Assembly: GCA_964577935.1 (NCBI GenBank)
Contig: CAZOAJ010000025.1
Location: 1-20,076, forward strand
From: JABDGV01 sp964577935
Lineage (GTDB): Bacteria > Chlamydiota > Chlamydiia > Chlamydiales > FEN-1388
Reading direction: 5' to 3'
DNA: 20,076 nt
The notes under the pieces were generated by a model. It was not told the origin of the DNA and did not search any database. It worked only from the letters and a program-made list of their open reading frames with translations. Made by a program: the position numbers and the translations under genes. Of the stretch, positions 14,258-20,076 are shown in pieces (the stretch's first letter is position 1; each line of letters starts with the position of its first letter).

Positions 14258-16481
14258 TGATGAATAAATCCAAAGCCCATTTAAATAGATTTTTCTCATA
14301 CGTTCTGCTCTTATGATCGATTCGTAAATTCATGAGCCTACCACTCGATGAAAGTCCCACATATTTATCTCTTTTTCTCATGAAAAGCTCTTTCGAATCG
14401 TCGGGGACTAAGGAAATATGCAATCTCAATAATTTCATTGACTGGCAAGTTAAAAATAACTGCCAAGGAAGTTTTTTATATTCAACTTCAAAGAGAGAAA
14501 CTGGCTCGGCTCTTTTCTCATTACTCGGCACTTTCGCTGATATAATTTTCGCAACAACATCAGGCTTTTTGATAAATAATTTTGCTGCCTCACAGGCGAA
14601 CACCGAACAATTTACCCAATCATTTTGAAGTTGTAAGCGCCTATTCTTTTCACCTGTTTCTTCAAGAGACTCTATACAGATGATATCCGAATTCGATGGG
14701 ACGATTGGGCACAGACACTCTTTGACTGCTTTCATGCTCCCCAAATCCGACCGGCTATCAAAGATAATAAACTGAAGCCGATCTTGCATCTTGTGTACAT
14801 ATAAAAGCAGGAAATGACTGCCATGGTGATCAATAATATAGGCCTGAGGCTTCAACCCGAGGTCTATACAATTCCACTGCATAGTCTCCAGTTGCTCAAG
14901 AGTAACAGCTGCGCATTGTTCTCGAATCAAGACATTTGAATGATTCTCAAGAATTTTTTGGATTCCTTGAATCGTAAAAGTCCGTTCTCCAAATTCCATG
15001 CAATCCATCCAAGGATGAAGTGGCAGAGTCATTGAATTAATGGCCGTTAATAATATAGATCGCTGCCGAGCACTCAGATCACTCAAGAGGCTTGCAACAG
15101 ATGGGTAAAAATCTTCACGGTGGCTCGAATAAAAATTATTCACAAGCACTGGCAACCGATTAAAATGATCATTTCCACATTTCTGATATTTAAGAGCATC
15201 AAAGATGAGAGAGCGTAGCACTTCCGAATTTGTTCCAAGCGTTAATGAAAAAATCTTTTGAGAGCGTTTAAGCCATTCTATTAACTTAAGAGCATTCAGA
15301 GAGGTATCGGCAAGCAAATGGTATATCTCTTGAAGCAAACTGCTTGTGAAGTTGATTGAACGTATAATTTCGCTTGCACAGTGATCCCCTAAAGATTGTG
15401 CGAGCCTGAGTTTGAGCTCAACGATAGTCGACAGCTGGGCCGACAGACACTCTTTTAAAACAAAGTTTTGTTTAGAAGGTTCCATCTCATCATCTAAACA
15501 CACTTTGATACCAAAGCACTTACTTAGGATATCTGAATATGAATCTTCAAAATTTATGGCTAAAGAATTTTGAATGCATTGATGACATTCATGCTCAAGC
15601 AATGCTGAAGCAAGAAGACGAAAGAGTACGAACTTATCATCGTATTGCTTCTTATACTTTCGTTGAAGAGAACACAGCAGCGTCGAAATCCGTATCATAT
15701 GAGAAATAGAGATCATCTTACTCCTTGAAATGCACGGATCGGGCACAAAGAATGCAAATACAAGAGATCTCTCAATTGAAAAGGTATCTTCGTCATTAAA
15801 GAAGAGTTCCTCTTTTTGAAGAACTGTATAAAGACGTACTTCATCTTCCTTAGAAAAGTGGGTCAATCTCTCTTCAATAGCCTGCTCAAGCCCAGACTCA
15901 TCATATCCAACTCCTCGAAAGGTATACGAACATCTCCTCATCCGAGCGGCGAAGTTGCTTAATCCAAGGTAGACCCCTATTTTATTCTGATGGGGGAGAG
16001 AAAATTGGGTAACGGAAAAAAATTGATCGAGAAGCGACTTAAGTGAAAAGAAATCCTCTTTATCAAGAACAAGAAGATAATCATCTATAAAATCTGATAT
16101 TTGTGCTCCATCCATGCTTGAAAAGCAGGAATAGAAGAACTCTCGATGGTTGTAAATCTTATTAAGCGTGTCTATAGAAAGATCGTAAACCATTCTATAG
16201 GCTTTTTTTAGACTAGTTATGTTAGCGATTTCTTCATTGGATAGAATTGACTCGAGGATCTTATATCGAACATACTCGACAGATTCGGGCTCGGCAAAAT
16301 GCATTTTCTTCAATGCATATTCCATTAATACCTGCTTCAGCTCGTCTGCAGACCCAATAGCATCGATTTCATTTCCTGTTACCTCTTGGACAGGGTATTC
16401 ATAGTTATGATCTTTGTTAGCATCATAAGAAAGAACAAGCGATGAATTAGTTTCAAAAGGAAAGCAAATATTTAAGCTCAT
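14250..16481 (-). CDS. Candidate effector with CE-clan cysteine protease/acetyltransferase-like domain
   Basis: This 743-residue protein has no signal peptide and no membrane segment. The first ~500 residues are helical and unrecognised. Around 540-640 a CE-clan pattern appears: H-F-L-L-L-Y-V with H556, a strand ending F-D-S with D575, then Q-L-Q-N-D-W-V-N-C-S-V-F-A-C with Q617/Q619 and C625. This His-(Asp/Glu)-Gln-Cys order and spacing fits Ulp1/ChlaDub-type deubiquitinases or YopJ-type acetyltransferases; the D-C-G common in Ulp1 proteases is N-C-S here, closer to the looser YopJ style. It is oriented against the tol genes and separates tolB from the TolA-like gene, so it is probably an insertion. 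A host-directed type III effector is the favoured inference; the enzymatic class is not settled. Confidence 0.7.
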   Translation of the reverse strand: MSLNICFPFETNSSLVLSYDANKDHNYEYPVQEVTGNEIDAIGSADELKQVLMEYALKKMHFAEPESVEYVRYKILESILSNEEIANITSLKKAYRMVYDLSIDTLNKIYNHREFFYSCFSSMDGAQISDFIDDYLLVLDKEDFFSLKSLLDQFFSVTQFSLPHQNKIGVYLGLSNFAARMRRCSYTFRGVGYDESGLEQAIEERLTHFSKEDEVRLYTVLQKEELFFNDEDTFSIERSLVFAFFVPDPCISRSKMISISHMIRISTLLCSLQRKYKKQYDDKFVLFRLLASALLEHECHQCIQNSLAINFEDSYSDILSKCFGIKVCLDDEMEPSKQNFVLKECLSAQLSTIVELKLRLAQSLGDHCASEIIRSINFTSSLLQEIYHLLADTSLNALKLIEWLKRSQKIFSLTLGTNSEVLRSLIFDALKYQKCGNDHFNRLPVLVNNFYSSHREDFYPSVASLLSDLSARQRSILLTAINSMTLPLHPWMDCMEFGERTFTIQGIQKILENHSNVLIREQCAAVTLEQLETMQWNCIDLGLKPQAYIIDHHGSHFLLLYVHKMQDRLQFIIFDSRSDLGSMKAVKECLCPIVPSNSDIICIESLEETGEKNRRLQLQNDWVNCSVFACEAAKLFIKKPDVVAKIISAKVPSNEKRAEPVSLFEVEYKKLPWQLFLTCQSMKLLRLHISLVPDDSKELFMRKRDKYVGLSSSGRLMNLRIDHKSRTYEKNLFKWALDLFIKK

Positions 16482-16622
16482 GTTAATTTGAACTTTTTAC
16501 GGTGTAAATCTGACTATATTCAAAAGAAGGGAAACGATTGTAGAGAAAAATCATTTCAAAAACTAGGGTTATTTGCTATTGTCTCGACAAATTCAAGCCT
16601 GAGAAAGCGAGGTTTATTTTGT
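16482..16622. promoter_or_regulatory. Divergent region between the candidate effector and tolB
   Basis: Because an opposite-strand gene separates tolB from the upstream tol genes, tolB-pal-lysM needs its own promoter here. A TTGAAC (16488-16493) and TATATT (16515-16520) are visible, but their 21-bp spacing is too wide to be convincing. The tolB ribosome site GAGG (16609-16612) is at the right end. Confidence 0.35.
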
Positions 16623-18137
16623 ATGGAAAGATATTTCTTCTCGAAGCCAATCTTCTTGAAGAGGCTCTTTTCAATACCGTTTATTTCAGACCCGCGGAAA
16701 CTCTTCAGGTTCAGACTTCTTTATCTTTTACTAGCACTTCTCTCCATCAATACCCCCATCAAAAGCTCAGCTCTTTATGGCGAAGATGAGCTCTATGTTA
16801 TGCTGGGCGGTGAAAATACACTTTTGCCAATATGTATTTCAGATATCGACAGATCGGGATCAACACTCTCAAAATCGCACCTCGACCAACTCAATGATAT
16901 ATTATCTTTTGACCTATCCCATAATGGCATGACACGGGTTATTTCTGGAAAATTTCGCCAAGAAATCTTAGCAACGCAAAAAGCATCCTCTCAAAAGTCT
17001 GCCGCTGAATCCGTAAATCTTGATGCGCTTCGAGAGGGAGAAATTTCCTATTATGTGCAGCTCAGCTGTTCAACCGAAAATCGACTATCCGCAAAACTCT
17101 ATTCGGTACAGTCAAGCTCAGTACAGAGCGTGAACGTGCTCCTCACTGGAGACATGTCAAGGGATAGGCTCACCATACACAAACTCTCAGATGCCATTTT
17201 TGAGACTCTCTTCAAAAAACCTGGAATTGCCACATCAAAGATTCTCCTCACAATAAAAAAACGATCTGGTCCACAGGCAGGAACAGCAAATGTATTTATT
17301 TGTGACTATGATGGGGCAAATTTGAGACAATTGACCTCTGGAAAAAACCTCGTCACATGCCCTCAATGGATTCCATCCAAAAACGGATTGCCTCCTCAAG
17401 CTTTTACCTACGTCAGTTATGAAATTGGACAACCCAAGCTCTACTACATGTCTTTGAAAGGCGGGACCGCAAAACGCGTTACATCGATGAGAGGAAACCA
17501 GCTTACTCCTGCAATCTCGATGGATGGATCGATGATCGCATTTATATCAGATTTTACAGGCACCTCCGATCTTTTTATGGTTCCGTTCCAACAACAAGTA
17601 GGATCTCTCGGCAAACCACGCCATCTATTCCATGCAAAAGGATCTGCTTGTGGGTGCCCGGCATTCTCTCCTGATGGCAAAAAAGTTGCTTTTGTATGCA
17701 ACATGGATGGGAGTCCTAAAATTTACCTTCTTGATATTCCGCCTCCTGGATCAAAACTTGCTTCGCTTAAACCAAAGCTGATTACGAAAAAATGTCGTGA
17801 AAATACATCGCCAACTTGGTCTCCTGATGGAAAAAAACTAGCCTATTCAGCTAAAAACGGTGGCGACAGACAAATTTGGACATATGACTTTGAAACCGGA
17901 GTAGAACGACAGCTCTCAAAAGGTGGTGGAAACAAAGAAAACCCCTCTTGGGCATCAAATAGTCTCCACATAGCGTATAATACATCTGGAAGTAAGAACG
18001 AACTTTTTCTTATAAATCTGAATCAAACGGATGCAACTCGAATTATTCAGAGCTCAGATGATGTTCAGTTTGCCGCATTTGAACCAAAATTAATTCTTGA
18101 TGAGAATAAGGGTCATGACCATGAAGTGGATCTCTGA
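16623..18137 (+). CDS. tolB: TolB, periplasmic beta-propeller of the Tol-Pal system
   Basis: The open frame extends upstream to TTG 16488, but ATG 16623 is preferred because GAGG lies 10 nt before it, giving 504 residues. A basic N-terminal stretch and a Leu-rich segment (about 31-43) ending P-I-K-S-S-A form a long signal peptide. A small N-terminal domain follows, and then a WD40-like propeller with typical blades: S-P-D-G-K-K-V-A-F-V, S-P-D-G-K-K-L-A-Y-S, D-G-A-N-L-R-Q-L-T. TolB binds Pal and the TolA C-domain in the periplasm. The protein is longer than usual because of its N-terminus. It overlaps pal by 17 nt, so they are probably co-translated. Position matches CT599. Confidence 0.93.
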   Translation: MERYFFSKPIFLKRLFSIPFISDPRKLFRFRLLYLLLALLSINTPIKSSALYGEDELYVMLGGENTLLPICISDIDRSGSTLSKSHLDQLNDILSFDLSHNGMTRVISGKFRQEILATQKASSQKSAAESVNLDALREGEISYYVQLSCSTENRLSAKLYSVQSSSVQSVNVLLTGDMSRDRLTIHKLSDAIFETLFKKPGIATSKILLTIKKRSGPQAGTANVFICDYDGANLRQLTSGKNLVTCPQWIPSKNGLPPQAFTYVSYEIGQPKLYYMSLKGGTAKRVTSMRGNQLTPAISMDGSMIAFISDFTGTSDLFMVPFQQQVGSLGKPRHLFHAKGSACGCPAFSPDGKKVAFVCNMDGSPKIYLLDIPPPGSKLASLKPKLITKKCRENTSPTWSPDGKKLAYSAKNGGDRQIWTYDFETGVERQLSKGGGNKENPSWASNSLHIAYNTSGSKNELFLINLNQTDATRIIQSSDDVQFAAFEPKLILDENKGHDHEVDL

Positions 18138-18849
18138 TCGCGCAGTAAGCCTATTTACTCTCTTAGCGGCCGCAAGCATAGCGTCTTCCTGCCAGCGGAC
18201 ACCCGATTCGATGTGGAATGACACCAAAACTGCAGGACGTCATGTATCACGAGGAGTGAATACAATAGGAGGCAAAGGAGGAGACTCTCGACAAGTCGCC
18301 TCTGCCGAAGAATTTGGAGCTGATGGATCGCAAAGTAATGTCCCAAACCACCAGGATGACTTCATCGCTTTCGATGATGAACCTCAAGGAAGGTTAAATA
18401 TGGGAGAGGCTCAGTCCGTTCCACAGCCACGACAAACACCTGGAGAACTTGGCAGCTCTATTCCAGGCATTGATGCATTCAAGGATCCAGCTCAAGATCC
18501 AAACCTTGCACCCATTTTCGAACATGTCCATTTTGAATATAACAGCAGCCTTGTAAAAGGTGATGAAAGCATAGCTATTATTCAAAAGATTGCAGACTTC
18601 ATGAAATCACATCCTTCAATGTATCTATTTGTTGAAGGGCATTGCGATCAAAGAGGTCCTGCAGCCTATAACTTCGCTTTAGGAGCAAATCGAGCAAATG
18701 CCGTTCGAAATATGCTGATACAGGAAGGTATTTCTCCAGATCGTGTATTTACCATCTCTTACGGCAAAGAAAAACCTCTCTTCCAAGAAGAAGGAGAGGA
18801 CTATTACCGCCTCAACCGAAGAGCCCAATTTAAAGTTTGGGAAGGTTAA
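18121..18849 (+). CDS. pal: Peptidoglycan-associated lipoprotein Pal
   Basis: The frame opens at 18097, but ATG 18121 is preferred (ATG 18115 is possible) because it gives a standard lipoprotein signal: M-K-W-I-S-D-R, a hydrophobic core, then A-S-S-C with the lipidated C24. A Gly/Ser/Asp-rich linker follows. The C-terminal OmpA-like domain begins around residue 135 with V-H-F-E-Y and contains V-E-G-H-C-D-Q-R-G (the usual T-D is C-D here), N-x-x-L-G-x-x-R-A, and N-R-R-A-Q-F. Pal is anchored in the outer membrane and binds peptidoglycan and TolB. Chlamydiae make little peptidoglycan, so here it probably acts at the division septum; that is inference. Position matches CT600. Confidence 0.93.
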   Translation: MKWISDRAVSLFTLLAAASIASSCQRTPDSMWNDTKTAGRHVSRGVNTIGGKGGDSRQVASAEEFGADGSQSNVPNHQDDFIAFDDEPQGRLNMGEAQSVPQPRQTPGELGSSIPGIDAFKDPAQDPNLAPIFEHVHFEYNSSLVKGDESIAIIQKIADFMKSHPSMYLFVEGHCDQRGPAAYNFALGANRANAVRNMLIQEGISPDRVFTISYGKEKPLFQEEGEDYYRLNRRAQFKVWEG

Positions 18850-18881
18850 ACAAGAGTTTAAGCTTAAACAAGTATTAGTCA

Positions 18882-18958
18882 GGCCGCAGTTCATATGCCT
18901 GCAGAGAAGTAAATTAAGGGGAATCGAATTTCGGACTCCCCTTCCCCGAGCTGCGGCT
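18882..18958 (+). promoter_or_regulatory. Structured element between pal and the LysM gene
   Basis: An outer stem pairs GCCGCAG (18883-18889) with CTGCGGC (18951-18957). Inside it a 7-bp stem AAGGGGA/TCCCCTT (18916-18922 with 18937-18943) encloses a 14-nt loop. Together they make a ~77-nt foldable region in a 144-bp gap. No T-run follows. It may be an attenuator, a processing site or chance. Confidence 0.4.
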
Positions 18959-18993
18959 CCAATAGGATGTTTGAAGGATATATAAGGTATTTG

Positions 18994-19599
18994 ATGATGT
19001 ATCGAACAATCCTCTTCATACGGCCGGCACTACTACTTGTATCTCTTCTTTTCTGTGTATCCGCCTCACCGCAAGATATGCGAACGATTCAGTATAAACT
19101 TACAAATATCGAAACCGAGATTTCGATGCTCAAGCAAAAGCTTGAGACTCAAGAACAGGCTAATGAAGCCCTCTCCTCTGAAACTTCGCAGCTTCTGAAA
19201 GCGACACAAGAAACTCTCAAGCGAACCAAAGAAAGCACAGACACAGTAAAAAAATCGCAAGATAAGAATATCGACAAAATTGTTCTTGATATCAAGACAC
19301 TTAAGACGCACCTCAATGATCTTTCAACAACTCTTGCTGACTTAAATAAACGGATTGAAACATGCATTGAGAATGATAAAACAAGATCATCCCAAATACA
19401 TGATCTAGAAAATGCTTTGCGTGCCGTCACCTCCGCTCTTAACCCAAAAGCCTCCACTACCGGTGTATATACTGTAAAAAGCGGAGACTCTCTAGATAAA
19501 ATAGCAAAAGAGCAAGGTGTTTCAGTAAGCCATTTAAAAGAGCTTAACAACCTCTCATCGAATACGATTCGACCAGGCCAACAGCTCAAACTGAAATGA
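18994..19599 (+). CDS. Coiled-coil LysM peptidoglycan-binding envelope protein
   Basis: This ~201-residue protein starts at ATG 18994 (or 18997), with AAGG at a good distance; the frame extends to ATG 18967. An N-terminal signal (I-L-F-I-R-P-A-L-L-L-V-S-L-L-F) ends near S-A-S-P. Residues ~30-130 are a heptad-rich coiled coil. The last 45 residues are a LysM domain: Y-T-V-K-S-G-D-S-L-D-K-I-A, H-L-K-E-L-N-N-L and I-R-P-G-Q-Q-L. A cysteine in the signal (L-L-F-C) does not fit a lipobox. Its place after pal matches CT601, and the coiled coil recalls CpoB/YbgF, which sits after pal in proteobacteria, but with LysM instead of TPR. Role inferred: envelope-peptidoglycan linkage. Confidence 0.85.
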   Translation: MMYRTILFIRPALLLVSLLFCVSASPQDMRTIQYKLTNIETEISMLKQKLETQEQANEALSSETSQLLKATQETLKRTKESTDTVKKSQDKNIDKIVLDIKTLKTHLNDLSTTLADLNKRIETCIENDKTRSSQIHDLENALRAVTSALNPKASTTGVYTVKSGDSLDKIAKEQGVSVSHLKELNNLSSNTIRPGQQLKLK

Positions 19600-19643
19600 A
19601 GCAAGAGATAAGTAAATATTTTCTTTAAAAAATTACTCTAAAA

Positions 19644-19665
19644 AGACTTACCCGACCTTCTCGGG
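19644..19665 (-). terminator. Possible terminator of the small minus-strand gene
   Basis: A 5-bp stem CCCGA/TCGGG (19651-19655 with 19661-19665) lies just past the stop at 19672. In the minus direction it is followed within 4 nt by CTTTTTA. The stem is short, so this is tentative; in the plus direction there is no T-run. Confidence 0.4.
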
Positions 19666-19671
19666 ATCGAG

Positions 19672-19932
19672 CTATTTAGGATAAAATTTCCCGTCAGAAA
19701 ATGTCCCTGGAATAAATACACCTGGACTTTCGCTGTAGTCTCCATATTTTTCCTTACGTGCAAAAACGCGCTCTCCCAAATACTCTATGGTGTCAGGCTC
19801 ATCAATACGCTCTATATCAAGGCCGCATGCCGTCATTTCGGCTTTACTAAAACCAGAGACGAATTTCTCGTAGACATCCTCAATCGTTTTTGCATCGCGA
19901 TCTTCGACTTCTCCATCAAAATAAAAATGCAT
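19672..19932 (-). CDS. Small acidic protein of unknown function
   Basis: This 86-residue protein is rich in Glu and Asp (M-H-F-Y-F-D-G-E-V-E-D-R-D at the start) and ends G-T-F-S-D-G-K-F-Y-P-K. It has no signal peptide and no membrane segment. The start is supported by AAGGTG 5 nt upstream of ATG 19932, so I regard it as real despite its size. I do not recognise the family. It converges on the LysM gene. Confidence 0.62.
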   Translation of the reverse strand: MHFYFDGEVEDRDAKTIEDVYEKFVSGFSKAEMTACGLDIERIDEPDTIEYLGERVFARKEKYGDYSESPGVFIPGTFSDGKFYPK

Positions 19933-20076
19933 GGATGCACCTTCGTGAGACTATTCAGCACTTACAAGTCGCAGCTTTTTGGAAATCTCTCCGATCAGGC
20001 AGTTTCGTAGTTAGAATAAGACCCTAAAATGCATCAACTTTGGTCGTGAAAGTTAGTTTCGAAGAATATTTCTTAC
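19933..20076. other. Terminal 144 bp, no gene called
   Basis: No convincing coding region. On the minus strand a frame entering from the window edge runs about 16 codons to a stop (TAG) near 20029 and could be the tail of an outside gene, but this is unsupported. Confidence 0.3.

Noticed and set aside
16488..16622. N-terminal 45-residue extension of TolB from TTG 16488
   Set aside because: No ribosome site at 16488; ATG 16623 has GAGG at 10 nt and gives a signal peptide nearer the N-terminus.
18883..18960. A tRNA: 7-bp closing stem, about 76 nt, followed by T-CCA
   Set aside because: No D-arm, anticodon arm or T-arm can be formed inside on either strand, and no T-loop (TTCRANY) is in the right place.
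19149..19604. 151-codon minus-strand open frame
   Set aside because: It is antisense to the LysM gene; its Ser/Arg/Cys-rich composition is what a shadow of a coiled-coil gene gives.

Overview
The window looks like a piece of a chromosome from the phylum Chlamydiota, most likely an environmental (Parachlamydiales-type) member; I cannot name a genus. The main reason is gene order. TatD, DsbD, ExbB, ExbD, a TolA/TonB-like protein, TolB, Pal and a LysM protein occur here in the same order as Chlamydia trachomatis CT594-CT601. In addition there is a DUF687-like protein (a family I know only from Chlamydiae), a SET-domain protein resembling CT737/NUE, and an RlmD-type methyltransferase resembling CT742. 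The DNA is moderately AT-rich and coding-dense, with intergenic gaps under about 200 bp.

Region 1 (1-3390, + strand) is accessory-looking. The 3' part of a DUF687-like gene (serine-hydrolase-like I-H-S-R-G-G elbow) overlaps by 4 nt a tandem array of small, probably exported proteins in the order A1-B1-A2-B2-A3-(B3 remnant). The repeat period is exactly 994 bp. Long perfectly identical blocks (207 and 218 bp) lie inside otherwise diverged copies, which suggests recent gene conversion or unequal exchange. A and B themselves look like remote paralogs. A secreted effector with multicopy partner (possibly immunity-like) proteins is one hypothesis; an effector gene family is another.

Region 2 (3394-8615, - strand) holds rlmD, a SET-domain methyltransferase with a basic N-terminus, and an 892-residue helical protein that I do not recognise.

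Region 3 (8732-11779, - strand) holds dsbD followed by tatD, divergent from region 4. Region 4 (11961-19599, + strand) is the Tol-Pal envelope system: exbB/tolQ, exbD/tolR and a TolA-like gene, then tolB, pal and a coiled-coil LysM gene. The two halves are separated by a 743-residue gene on the opposite strand (14250-16481). Its C-terminal part carries a His...Asp...Gln...Cys arrangement typical of CE-clan (Ulp1/ChlaDub or YopJ-like) cysteine proteases or acetyltransferases, so it is a candidate host-directed effector inserted into a conserved housekeeping operon.

The Tol genes would form the inner-membrane motor (ExbB/ExbD), the periplasm-spanning TolA-like rod, periplasmic TolB, the outer-membrane lipoprotein Pal and a peptidoglycan-binding LysM protein, together tethering the envelope and acting at division. 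DsbD would supply reducing power to the periplasm. The window ends with a small acidic protein of unknown role (19672-19932, - strand). No rRNA, tRNA, CRISPR or insertion sequence was seen.
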